A DNA stretch of 15,268 nt from Methanobacteriota archaeon (GTDB taxonomy: Archaea > Halobacteriota > Syntropharchaeia > JACQPP01), in contig JACQPP010000138.1 in NCBI GenBank assembly GCA_016207465.1, positions 1-15,268 of the forward strand. The letters run 5' to 3'. This document shows, in pieces, positions 1 through 6,417 of this stretch (its first letter is position 1; every line of letters begins with the position of its first letter). The notes under the pieces are model-generated. The model was not told the DNA's origin and made no database searches. It saw only the letters and a list, made by a program, of their open reading frames with translations. A program made the position numbers and the translations under genes.

Positions 1-17
1 CCCCCCCCCCCCCCCCC
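1..17. repeat. Poly-C run at the window edge
   Basis: Seventeen consecutive C residues open the window. On the minus strand they put a run of glycines onto the C-terminal side of the thiolase-like frame, where that family does not normally have one. A homopolymer ending exactly at a sequence edge is most simply an assembly or read-end artefact, so the last few visible residues of the adjoining gene should not be trusted. Confidence 0.7.
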
Positions 18-872
18 ACCGCTCCACAGGGGGACCTGGTGGGAGAACTCGGCGTGGACCTCTGCCACATCCACCCCCCTGGGGCCGGTCCCGGCCATAT
101 GGAATGCCCGGCGGGCGGCGTCCTCCAGGGCGGGGCTCCGGTCGAGGGGGCGGTCCCCGAGATGGGACGCCTCGACACAGTGGCCCCCCCCGGAAATCCA
201 CACCGGGTGGGGGTGGCCCCGGGCAGTTTCCTCGGAGGCGATGACCACGGCGGCCGCCGAGTCCACCAAGGGGGAGGCGTCGAGGGCCCGGAGGGGGAGG
301 GCGAGGGGCCGGGAACCCAGGACCTGCTGGCGGGAGACGCGGGGCGAGCGGAGGCGGGGGTTGCGCGCGCCCCGGCTCCTGCGGTCGGCCACAATCCGGG
401 CCATCTCCTCCCGGGTCACCCCGCCGGTGTCCATGCAGCGGCGGGCCTGGAGGGCGGCCGCCGAGATGCGGTCGAGGCCCAGGGGGCGGGTGTACCAGGG
501 ATCGAACATGGTGCGGTAGACGGCCTCTGGGTCGGTCTCCGAGGGCTTGCACTGGGCCACCACCAGGGCGGTCCGGAAGACCCCGGAGCGGACCCTCATC
601 CACGCGTAGAGGAGGGCGAGGAGGCCGTCCCCCGCGACCTTGGATTCGTCCCGGAGGTAGGCCCCGGAGGGCTCGATGCTGGGGCTGGAGGAGATGATGC
701 GGCCGTCGAACATGTCCATGGAGCACTGGACCACGGTCTCCAGCCTGTCCCGCGAGAGCCCGGCCCGCCGGAGGGCCTCCCGGCAGACCCGGAAGACCAT
801 CTCCTCGGGCTGGAGTCCCGGGGCCTCCCGCGGGGGAAGGACCGCGGACCCCAGCACGGCGACCCGGCTCAT
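1..872 (-). CDS. Thiolase-like protein lacking the usual nucleophile Cys (3' end cut off by the window)
   Basis: The first 290 residues of a thiolase-superfamily protein of the SCP2/SCP-x type are visible. The N-terminus MSRVAVLGSAVLP is the usual first strand. EVHAEFSH (His 273) matches the EVHDCF motif of the intact thiolase at 8171-9325. Where that protein has NACATG with the nucleophilic Cys, this one reads ESKVAGDG (residues 76-83), so Cys is replaced by Val 79. It may be a non-thiolytic thiolase-fold protein, for example a retro-aldolase or structural partner subunit; this is inference. The start is set by ATG 872, which overlaps the lipoate ligase stop as ATGA, with GGAGG at 880-884 seven bases upstream. 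It is the last visible gene of a four-gene operon. The poly-C edge blurs its visible end. Confidence 0.8.
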   Translation of the reverse strand, partial: MSRVAVLGSAVLPPREAPGLQPEEMVFRVCREALRRAGLSRDRLETVVQCSMDMFDGRIISSSPSIEPSGAYLRDESKVAGDGLLALLYAWMRVRSGVFRTALVVAQCKPSETDPEAVYRTMFDPWYTRPLGLDRISAAALQARRCMDTGGVTREEMARIVADRRSRGARNPRLRSPRVSRQQVLGSRPLALPLRALDASPLVDSAAAVVIASEETARGHPHPVWISGGGHCVEASHLGDRPLDRSPALEDAARRAFHMAGTGPRGVDVAEVHAEFSHQVPLWSGGGGGG

Positions 873-1945
873 GCCGCCCCCTCCGGGTTGCCCACGGCCT
901 TCTGGACCGCGGTGATGAAGTCGCCGGCGGTGAGCCCCGGGGCCTCCAGGGGCTGGAGTGCGTCGGCCACCGCCGGTTGGAGGCGCGGCGTCCCCCAGGC
1001 CGATGCCACGGCCCGCTCGACCCCGGCGAGGCCGTCGGTGGGCCGGAGGAAGAAGTCCCCGGTGAACATCACCTCGGCCAGATGGCCGCTGCCGTTGGAG
1101 AGGACGTGGGCCGTGATGAGCTTGCGGGCCTTGTGCCTCCCCACCCGCAGTATGTGGCCCGGGGGAACCCGGGGGAACCGGGTGCGGCTGGAGACCCGCT
1201 GGAGCCGCTCGGGGGAGACCATCACCCCGCCGAGTTCGTCGGCCCTCCGCTCCTCCTCCGGGGTGCAGCGGGCGGGGGACATCTCCACCTCGACCCCGAA
1301 GGCCCGGGCGAAGGCCCAGGCGAAGGCATCCTGGACGTCCTGCCGCCGGACCTCCCGCCCCGCGAGCTCGGAGAGGTTGGTGAGGTAGCCGGTGGTCTCT
1401 TTGAAGGGCTTGTCAGCGAACTTCTCCGGGGGAATCCGGCAGACCTTCTCGTAGGGGGCGAAGTCGGCGGGGCCGAGGTTGATGGGGATTCCGATGTCAA
1501 AACCGGCGGGGAGGCGGCTGGCCACAACTGCGGCCACCTTCCGGGGGCCCGAGACGATGTCCCCCACCGGCTTGTAGTCCACCGGGCACCCCAGGCGGCG
1601 GATGGCCTCCACCGCCATCCTCCCGGTGGCCTCCATGGCCTCCTCCAGGCCGGGGAACCACCCGGGGGGACCGGTGAACCCGAGGGTCATGTAGACCCGG
1701 GGGTCAATGAAGGCGAAGCCCCCGCCGCTGGAGCGGCGGAAGAGGACGATGGACCGGCGCCGGGCCTCCTCCAGGTCCACCTCCGTATCAATATCCTGGA
1801 AGGCCCCGATGGACACCATGGGCTCGCTGTATCCCAGGAGCAGGATGGCGTCCCGGAGACCCCCCTCCTCCCGCAGCGCCCGCAGGCCCAGGGCCCGCCG
1901 GGTCTCCAGGCGCGGGTGGAACAGGAAACGCCAGGCGTCGCTCAT
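869..1945 (-). CDS. lplA: Lipoate-protein ligase A, two-domain form
   Basis: A 358-residue protein of the lipoate/biotin ligase fold, predicted to adenylate lipoate and attach it to a lysine of a lipoyl domain in the cytoplasm. The signature RRSSGGGFAFID (70-81) is the lipoate-binding loop. VSGPRKVAA (131-139) carries the likely catalytic Lys 136. KVCRIPPEKFADKP (167-180) and GYLTNLSE (186-193) follow family order. A C-terminal accessory domain of the Lip_prot_lig_C type is visible, with MFTGDFFLRPTDGL (293-306), so N- and C-terminal parts are fused as in Escherichia coli LplA rather than split as in many archaea. The start ATG 1945 overlaps the upstream BKACE stop by 4 bases, and its own stop overlaps the thiolase-like start by 4 bases, implying translational coupling. 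No lipoyl-domain protein lies in the window, so the acceptor is unknown. Confidence 0.88.
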   Translation of the reverse strand: MSDAWRFLFHPRLETRRALGLRALREEGGLRDAILLLGYSEPMVSIGAFQDIDTEVDLEEARRRSIVLFRRSSGGGFAFIDPRVYMTLGFTGPPGWFPGLEEAMEATGRMAVEAIRRLGCPVDYKPVGDIVSGPRKVAAVVASRLPAGFDIGIPINLGPADFAPYEKVCRIPPEKFADKPFKETTGYLTNLSELAGREVRRQDVQDAFAWAFARAFGVEVEMSPARCTPEEERRADELGGVMVSPERLQRVSSRTRFPRVPPGHILRVGRHKARKLITAHVLSNGSGHLAEVMFTGDFFLRPTDGLAGVERAVASAWGTPRLQPAVADALQPLEAPGLTAGDFITAVQKAVGNPEGAA

Positions 1946-2871
1946 CGCTTCTTCTTCAGCCCCAGAATCTCTCTTGCTTCATCCACGGTGGCCACCTCCC
2001 GGCCGAGTTCGCGGGCGATGCGGGCCGCCTTCGCCACCAGTTCTGCATTCGACTTGGCGAGGACCCCCCGGGAGAGGTGGAGGTTGTCCTCGAAGCCCAC
2101 CCGCGCGTGGCCCCCGAGGAGCATGGCGGCGGCGGCCACGGGGAACTCGTGGCGCCCCAGGGCGCACGCGGACCAGGTGGAGCCGGGGGGCCGGGACTCG
2201 ACCAGGTGGAGGAGGTCCTTCACGGTGGGGCTGGCCCCCGTCCCGCCGGTGAGGACGAACTGGAGGTGGAGGGGGTCCCGGAGGGCGTCGCGCTCCCGCA
2301 TGGTCTCCACGGTGTTCAGCATCCCCGAGTGGTAGATTTCGAGCTCGGGCTTCGTGCCAATCTCCATCATGGTCTTCCCCAGGGTCTCGATGAGTTTCGT
2401 CGTATTGGTGAACACCCGGTCCGTGACGGGGGTGTACCAGGCGTTCAGTGTCCCCATGTTGAGGCTCGCGACCTCCGGCCGCAGCGCCCGCAGCCGCTCC
2501 ACCAGGACCTCCTCGTTGCTCTTCCCCTCCTGCTCGGCCCGACCCGAACCTTCCTGTTGAAAACGTCCTCCCCCGCGGTCGGGCCTCGGTGCCCCCCGCC
2601 CCACGCGGCCCCCGCCGGTGGTGATGTTGATGATGATGTCGCATTTCTCGCGGATGAGATTCATGTACTGGCGGAAGAGTTCGGTATCCGCCGTCGCCGC
2701 CCCCGTTTTGGGGTTGCGGGCGTGGAGGTGGACGGTGGTGGCCCCCGCCTCGTAGCACTGGAAGACCTCCTCGGCAATCTCCTCCGGGGTGTATGGGATG
2801 GCTGGGTTGTCCTTCCGGGTGGGAATCGAGCCGGTGGCCGCCACCGTGAGGATGACCGGGTCGCCGCTCAT
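1942..2871 (-). CDS. BKACE (DUF849) beta-keto acid cleavage enzyme
   Basis: A 309-residue TIM-barrel metalloenzyme of the 3-keto-5-aminohexanoate cleavage (Kce) family. Members split a beta-keto acid with acetyl-CoA into acetoacetate and a new acyl-CoA; substrates vary widely, and this one cannot be assigned. Visible signatures are ILTVAATGS (7-15), TRKDNPAIPYTPEEIA (18-33), the zinc ligands in VHLHAR (His 48 and His 50), INITTGGG (81-88), VASLNMGTLN (134-143) and GGHARVGFEDNL (253-264) with the metal-site Glu 261. Residues about 89-117, rich in Gly, Arg and Gln, are a non-family insert directly after the active-site TTGGG and coincide with an inverted repeat in the DNA. The start ATG 2871 lies 3 bases after the upstream dehydrogenase stop, and the stop overlaps lplA by ATGA. 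It sits in an acyl-CoA oxidation operon. Confidence 0.9.
   Translation of the reverse strand: MSGDPVILTVAATGSIPTRKDNPAIPYTPEEIAEEVFQCYEAGATTVHLHARNPKTGAATADTELFRQYMNLIREKCDIIINITTGGGRVGRGAPRPDRGGGRFQQEGSGRAEQEGKSNEEVLVERLRALRPEVASLNMGTLNAWYTPVTDRVFTNTTKLIETLGKTMMEIGTKPELEIYHSGMLNTVETMRERDALRDPLHLQFVLTGGTGASPTVKDLLHLVESRPPGSTWSACALGRHEFPVAAAAMLLGGHARVGFEDNLHLSRGVLAKSNAELVAKAARIARELGREVATVDEAREILGLKKKR
2536..2585. repeat. Inverted repeat inside the BKACE gene insert
   Basis: The 9-base arms GGCCCGACC (2536-2544) and GGTCGGGCC (2577-2585) are exact reverse complements separated by 32 bases. The element lies wholly within the BKACE segment that has no counterpart in the family (residues about 89-117). 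Length is a multiple of three overall because the frame stays open. Arms this GC-rich could arise by chance in such DNA, so the link to an inserted element is tentative. Confidence 0.5.
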
Positions 2872-2874
2872 GGC

Positions 2875-4125
2875 TCACTTGTAGCCGATTTCCTTGTAGA
2901 GCTCGCGCTGGACCAGGAAGCGGAGAATCTCGCTGCTCCCCGCCGCGATGCGCCCCACCCGGAAGTCCCGCATGTAGCGCTCCAGGGGATACTCCTTGGT
3001 GTAGCCGATGCCCCCGAGAATCTGGAGGGCCTCGTCCACAATCCACCATCCGTTGTCGGCGGCGAAGAACTTGGCCGCGGCCGCCTCCTTGCTGGCCGGG
3101 AGCCCCGCGTCCACCATCCGGGCCGCCCGCAGCATGAGGAGCCGCATGGCCTCCAGGCGCGAATACATCTCCGCGAGTTTGAAGGAGACCCCCTCGAAGG
3201 AGCGCAGGGGCTTGCCGAACTGCATCCGCTCCGCCGCATACTTGAGGGCAATCTCGTAGGCCGAGCGGGAGCATCCCACGTAGCCCGAGGTGCCCCCGAT
3301 GCGCTCCCCGTCGAGGCCGTCCAGCATCACCTCGATGCCCCGGTTCTCCCCCCCCAGGAGGTTCGCGGCGGGGATATGGCAGTCCTCGAAGGCGAGCCAG
3401 GAGTTCACCACCCCCCGGCGGCCCATCAGCTCGAAGTCCTTCAGGACCTTGAACCCCGTGAGGTCCTCGGTCTCGACGATGAAGGCGCTGATGCCCTTCC
3501 CGTGGGGAGCCTTGGGGTCGGTGAGGGCATAGAGCACCATGTAGTCGGCGATGGAGCCGTTGGTGATGAACCGCTTCTCCCCGCTCAGCACGTAGTCCTT
3601 TCCTTCCCTGCGGGCGGCCATCCGCATTCCCCCCACGGCGTCGCTCCCCGCCCCGGGCTCGGTGATGCAGATGGCCCCAATCTTGTCCCCCCGCATGATG
3701 GGGGGCAGATACTTCTTCTTCTGCTCCGGAGTCCCGTGGCGGGCCACCGGCATCCCGAAGAGGTCCACGCTGGTTCCGGCTACCATGGCCACCGCGTAGC
3801 TGATGGCGGTGAGCTCCTCGCCGCGGATGGTGCGGTGGACCACCCCGTAGCCCTCGCCTCCCACCTCCTTGGGATAGTAGGCCCGGTTGATGCCGTCCCG
3901 GCCCATCCGCCGGATGGCCTCCCGGATGGGCTCGATGCTTCCCCCGTTCTCCGCCTCCTCGGCCAGGGGCGCGATTTTCTCCCGGATGAACCCGCGGACC
4001 CGCTCCCGGAACCGGTTCTCCTCCTTCGTGTAGAGGAAGAGGCTGGAGGGGGTGGCGCTGTAGCCGAAATCGACATGCAGGTCCTCCAGTGAAATATGGC
4101 CCTCCTTCGGCATGGCTCTCCGCAT
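2875..4125 (-). CDS. Acyl-CoA dehydrogenase with IVD/LCAD-type catalytic Glu
   Basis: A 416-residue FAD enzyme predicted to introduce the alpha,beta double bond into an acyl-CoA and pass electrons to an electron-transfer flavoprotein. ITEPGAGSDAVGG (154-166) and SGEKRFITNGSIADY (181-195) form the flavin/substrate middle domain; ERMQFGKPLRSFEGVSFKLAEM (split at 299-320) and QILGGIGYTKEYPLERYMRD (368-387) are the C-terminal helical signatures. The MCAD-position base (Glu of the YEGT motif) is absent: the site reads RIAAGSSEI (392-400). Instead LDGERIGG carries Glu 274 where isovaleryl- and long-chain-acyl-CoA dehydrogenases keep their base, hinting at branched or long substrates (inference). 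The TATA element at about 4147 lies some 24 bases from ATG 4125, favouring that leaderless start; ATG 4113 (MPKEGH), with GGAGAG ahead of it, is the alternative. First gene of a four-gene operon. Confidence 0.92.
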   Translation of the reverse strand: MRRAMPKEGHISLEDLHVDFGYSATPSSLFLYTKEENRFRERVRGFIREKIAPLAEEAENGGSIEPIREAIRRMGRDGINRAYYPKEVGGEGYGVVHRTIRGEELTAISYAVAMVAGTSVDLFGMPVARHGTPEQKKKYLPPIMRGDKIGAICITEPGAGSDAVGGMRMAARREGKDYVLSGEKRFITNGSIADYMVLYALTDPKAPHGKGISAFIVETEDLTGFKVLKDFELMGRRGVVNSWLAFEDCHIPAANLLGGENRGIEVMLDGLDGERIGGTSGYVGCSRSAYEIALKYAAERMQFGKPLRSFEGVSFKLAEMYSRLEAMRLLMLRAARMVDAGLPASKEAAAAKFFAADNGWWIVDEALQILGGIGYTKEYPLERYMRDFRVGRIAAGSSEILRFLVQRELYKEIGYK

Positions 4126-4146
4126 CCGAGATGGACACCCGGGGAT

Positions 4147-4196
4147 TTAAATAGTGGCTATCCCGGGTTCCCCCCGCGGGGTGGGGGTCACTAACA
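4147..4196 (-). promoter_or_regulatory. Conserved 50-base promoter/operator element, copy A
   Basis: This element is 46/50 identical to 9352-9401; the four differences fall at element positions 19-21 and 28. Read on the minus strand it ends in ACTATTTAA, a TATA box whose centre is about 24 bases from ATG 4125. Two inward half-sites, TAGTGGC (4152-4158) and GTCACTA (4187-4193), form an imperfect inverted repeat with centres 35 bases apart, and a CCCCGCGGGG palindrome lies between them. The layout suggests a regulator that binds over the BRE/TATA region of the minus-strand operon and possibly also controls the divergent gene. The regulator itself is not in the window. Confidence 0.75.
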
Positions 4197-4223
4197 GCCG
4201 GGCCCCGGACAGGGTGGTAGTGA

Positions 4224-4233
4224 ATGATTAAGG
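4224..4233 (+). promoter_or_regulatory. TATA box for the plus-strand acyl-CoA dehydrogenase
   Basis: The AT-rich ATGATTAAGG is centred about 28 bases before ATG 4257. That spacing matches the other TATA-to-start distances in this window and argues that translation starts at 4257, not at the in-frame ATG 4224 that lies inside the box itself. Confidence 0.6.
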
Positions 4234-4256
4234 CCCGCCTCCGCCAAGGGTGTGCG

Positions 4257-5582
4257 ATGGTGGATTTCGAGGTCCCCCGGGAGGTGGAGGCCCGGCGGCA
4301 GATGGCCCACGCCTTCGCCCGGGGAAAACTCCGCCCCATCTCCCGCGAATACGACGAGAAGGAACACGAGGTCCCCTGGGGCCTCATCGAGGAGGTCTTC
4401 CGGATGGAGCGGGCCATGGCGGGCAAGGAGAAGGAGGGGGAGTTCCGGGCCCGGCCCGGGGCCGGCCGCAGCCTCCTCCTGGGGGTCCTCGTCACCGAGG
4501 AACTCGTCTGGGGCGATGGCGCGCTGATGCTCTGCCTCCCCGGCCCCCAGCTGGGCGGGGCCGCCCTCGCCGCCGCGGGAACCGAGGCCCAGAAGCGGAA
4601 GTTCATGGCCGCATTCCAGGGGGACCGCCCCGCCTGGGGCGCCATGGCCATGACCGAGCCCGGCTCCGGAAGCGACACCGCCTCCATCCGCACCACCGCC
4701 CGCCGCGACGGCGATGAATGGGTGCTGAACGGCGAGAAAATCTTCTGCACCAGCGGGGGCCTCGCCCTCGAACAGTCCACGGGCTGGGTCGTCGCCTGGG
4801 CCCGCCTCCTCCCCCCCGGCGTCACCCGGCTGGAGGACGCGGGGGGCCACGCCTCCATGCGCGCCTTCATCGTCCCCGCCGGAACCCCCGGGGTCCGCGT
4901 GAGCAAGGTGGAGAAGAAGATGGGCATCCGCGCCAGCAACACCGTCAGCATCGTCATGGAAGATGCCCGGTTGCCCCTCGACCATATGCTGGGCTGGCCC
5001 GACATCGAGCAGAAAAAAGAGACCGGCGGGGGGTTCAAGGCGGCCATGGCCACCTTCGACGGCACCCGCCCAATCGTCGCCAGCGCCAGCGTCGGCCTCG
5101 CCCGCGCCGCCCTCGACATGCTCCGCGACTGGCTCAAGAAACACGCAAAGGAGCTGAACGCCGCCCCAGCGACTCGGGACTCGCGTCCCGAGGAGCGAGG
5201 GGCGGCGTTGGCCGAGGATTGGGAGCCCCGCTGGGGACTCTCCCCCCACCAGCTGACGGCCCTGGAGGCAGACCTCCAGCGCATGGAGGCCCAGGTCCAC
5301 GCCGCCCGCCTCCTCGCCTGGAGGGCCGCCTGGCTCGCCGACCAGAAGAAACCGAATGCGCTGGAGGCCGCCATGGCCAAGGCATACAGCGGGAAGGTAG
5401 TGACCGAAGTGACGCAGAAGTGCTGCGAACTCGCCGGACCCGAGGGATACACCTGCAAACTGCTATTGGAGAAACTCGTCCGGGACTCGAAAATCAACGA
5501 CATATTCGAGGGGACCGGGCAAATCAATACGCTCATCGTCGCGAGGCGAGTCTTGGGCTACACGAGAGAACAACTCAAGTAA
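4257..5582 (+). CDS. Acyl-CoA dehydrogenase with palindromic in-frame insert
   Basis: A 441-residue FAD acyl-CoA dehydrogenase, clearly paralogous to the one at 10980-12203: both open with DFEVP and share TASIRTTARRDGD and DGALM/LCLPGP-like blocks. Key motifs are AMTEPGSGSDTASIRTTA (131-148), VLNGEKIF (156-163) and the C-terminal IFEGTGQIN (416-424), whose Glu 418 is the MCAD-type catalytic base. Relative to the paralogue it has about 23 extra residues (roughly 298-320, including ATRDSRPEERGAALAE), encoded by a near-perfect DNA hairpin at 5157-5209. The insert lies in the helical C-terminal domain between RDWLKKHA and DWEPRWGLSP. Start chosen at 4257 (MVDFEVP) because the paralogue begins MPIDFEVP and a TATA box sits 28 bases upstream; ATG 4224 would add 11 unsupported residues. 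It stands alone, divergent from the operon at 4125 and ahead of a toxin-antitoxin pair. Confidence 0.93.
   Translation: MVDFEVPREVEARRQMAHAFARGKLRPISREYDEKEHEVPWGLIEEVFRMERAMAGKEKEGEFRARPGAGRSLLLGVLVTEELVWGDGALMLCLPGPQLGGAALAAAGTEAQKRKFMAAFQGDRPAWGAMAMTEPGSGSDTASIRTTARRDGDEWVLNGEKIFCTSGGLALEQSTGWVVAWARLLPPGVTRLEDAGGHASMRAFIVPAGTPGVRVSKVEKKMGIRASNTVSIVMEDARLPLDHMLGWPDIEQKKETGGGFKAAMATFDGTRPIVASASVGLARAALDMLRDWLKKHAKELNAAPATRDSRPEERGAALAEDWEPRWGLSPHQLTALEADLQRMEAQVHAARLLAWRAAWLADQKKPNALEAAMAKAYSGKVVTEVTQKCCELAGPEGYTCKLLLEKLVRDSKINDIFEGTGQINTLIVARRVLGYTREQLK
5157..5209. repeat. 53-base palindromic element inside an acyl-CoA dehydrogenase gene
   Basis: The outer arms AACGCCGCCCC (5157-5167) and GGGGCGGCGTT (5199-5209) pair perfectly, as do the inner arms CTCGGGAC (5173-5180) and GTCCCGAG (5185-5192). 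This gives 19 paired bases around a 4-base loop, with short AGCGA/GAGCGA bulges between the stems. It coincides with the segment absent from the paralogue at 10980-12203 and keeps the reading frame. This resembles protein-embedded palindromic repeats known from Rickettsia (RPE) in behaviour, not in sequence. Confidence 0.8.
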
Positions 5583-5589
5583 CCGCCAT

Positions 5590-5598
5590 ATTTAAGTA
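5590..5598 (+). promoter_or_regulatory. TATA box of the toxin-antitoxin operon
   Basis: TATTTAAGT-like sequence centred about 28 bases before ATG 5622, so the transcript is probably leaderless. It begins only 8 bases after the stop of the preceding dehydrogenase gene, so the toxin-antitoxin pair likely has its own promoter. Confidence 0.6.
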
Positions 5599-5604
5599 GT
5601 CGGG

Positions 5605-5616
5605 TAGTATACTACT
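5605..5616. promoter_or_regulatory. Candidate VapB autoregulatory operator
   Basis: GTAGTATACTAC is a perfect 12-base palindrome between the TATA box and ATG 5622, close to the expected transcription start. Antitoxins of VapBC systems commonly repress their own operon by binding such palindromes. The position fits that role; binding is inferred. Confidence 0.5.
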
Positions 5617-5621
5617 GAACT

Positions 5622-5882
5622 ATGAAAGCGGGCATCACGGTGGAGGAGGACGTGTGGATGGAGGTCAAGGACCGGACCTTCCGGGTCCACGGGACTCTGC
5701 GGAGGCTCAGCGCCGAGGTGAGCCGCCTCCTCCGGGCGGAACTCCCCCGGCGGGCGCTCCGCCAGGGCGCCGAGGCCATGGACGTCCCCCCTCGCCCCCC
5801 CTCCCCGGAGGCCCTGCGGAGAATGCGGCCCCGGGTCCGGGGCAGTTCCGCCGACTTGGTGCACACCATGCGGTCCCGATGA
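5622..5882 (+). CDS. VapB-like antitoxin
   Basis: An 86-residue basic protein immediately ahead of, and overlapping by 4 bases (ATGA), a PIN-domain toxin gene. The N-terminus GITVEEDVWMEVK followed by HGTLRRLSAEVSRLL resembles the ribbon-helix-helix antitoxins of archaeal VapBC pairs: a short beta segment, then two helices. The C-terminal half (about 40-86) is rich in Arg and Pro and is likely the flexible part that wraps the toxin. It is assigned mainly by gene order and size plus this N-terminal pattern. A palindrome at 5605-5616 is a plausible operator. Codon use is GC-rich, like the metabolic neighbours. Confidence 0.72.
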   Translation: MKAGITVEEDVWMEVKDRTFRVHGTLRRLSAEVSRLLRAELPRRALRQGAEAMDVPPRPPSPEALRRMRPRVRGSSADLVHTMRSR

Positions 5883-6352
5883 AGGTCTACCTCGACACCA
5901 GCGCCTGGGTCAAGCGCTACCTCCACGAGGTGGGGACGCCCCTGGTGGACCGCCTCTTCGACGACACCCCGGCGGGTCTCTCGGCATCCTTCTGGAACCT
6001 CGGCGAAGCCCTCGGCGTCCTCGACCGCCGGTGCGGCCGGGGGGACTACTCCCGGCGCCGCCTCACGGACCTCAGCGGCGCCCTCCTCGGAGAGACTCTC
6101 TCCTTGGTGGAGACCGGCAGGATGGACCTCCACCCCGTGAGCGCCGAACTCCTCGCCCGGGCCTGGCCCACCCTCCTCCGCGACCACCTCTACCAGGCCG
6201 ACGCCCTCCAGATGGAGACCTGCCGCGAGAGCGAGTCCGACATCCTCCTCACTGCCGACCGCGCCCTCTCCGCCGCCAGCCGCCGTGCCGGAATCCGGGC
6301 CCTCAACCCGGAGGAGGAGAGGGACCGCCGGGAGCTCGAACGGATGCTGTGA
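5879..6352 (+). CDS. vapC: VapC-like PIN-domain ribonuclease toxin
   Basis: A 157-residue PIN-domain protein, predicted to be a Mg-dependent endoribonuclease acting on tRNA or rRNA and neutralised by the upstream antitoxin. The acidic active-site set is visible: Asp 6 in VYLDTSAWVKRYL (3-15), Glu 43 in WNLGEAL (39-45), Asp 108 in LYQADALQ (104-111) and Asp 127 in ILLTADRAL (122-130). All four are intact, so the toxin looks functional. The start ATG 5879 overlaps the antitoxin stop as ATGA and gives the canonical short N-terminus MKVYLDTSA. The open frame extends further upstream, but that part is only the antitoxin gene read in another frame. Confidence 0.9.
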   Translation: MKVYLDTSAWVKRYLHEVGTPLVDRLFDDTPAGLSASFWNLGEALGVLDRRCGRGDYSRRRLTDLSGALLGETLSLVETGRMDLHPVSAELLARAWPTLLRDHLYQADALQMETCRESESDILLTADRALSAASRRAGIRALNPEEERDRRELERML

Positions 6353-6417
6353 AATCAACGACATTACTACAATTACAACAAACTTTCTTCAGATGCGGTG
6401 TACCAATTCATCTTGAT

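Noticed and set aside
184..191. Possible frameshift at an eight-C run in the thiolase-like gene
   Set aside because: A careful codon count gives SGGGHCVEASHLGD and continues to the expected AEVHAEFSH motif in one frame, so no shift is needed.
39..2335. Two long plus-strand open frames of about 450 codons each, opposite the thiolase-like, lplA and BKACE genes
   Set aside because: They are composition-driven shadows: the opposite strand encodes recognisable conserved proteins, and these products show no family motif.
2548..2565. CRISPR-like GTTGAAAAC string inside the BKACE insert
   Set aside because: Only one copy exists, there is no spacer periodicity, and it lies in an open coding frame.
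4224..4256. Earlier in-frame ATG for the plus-strand acyl-CoA dehydrogenase
   Set aside because: This ATG lies inside the TATA box and would add 11 residues absent from the paralogue; ATG 4257 fits both alignment and promoter spacing.
1979..5536. A very long minus-strand open frame (about 1185 codons) spanning three genes
   Set aside because: High GC content leaves few stops in any frame. Its product is repetitive in Pro, Gly, Arg and Ser and runs antisense or out of frame to well-recognised acyl-CoA dehydrogenase and BKACE genes.
5654..5878. Longer N-terminus for the PIN-domain toxin
   Set aside because: The extra codons lie in the antitoxin gene in another frame; PIN proteins start just before the first Asp, as with MKVYLDTSA at 5879.
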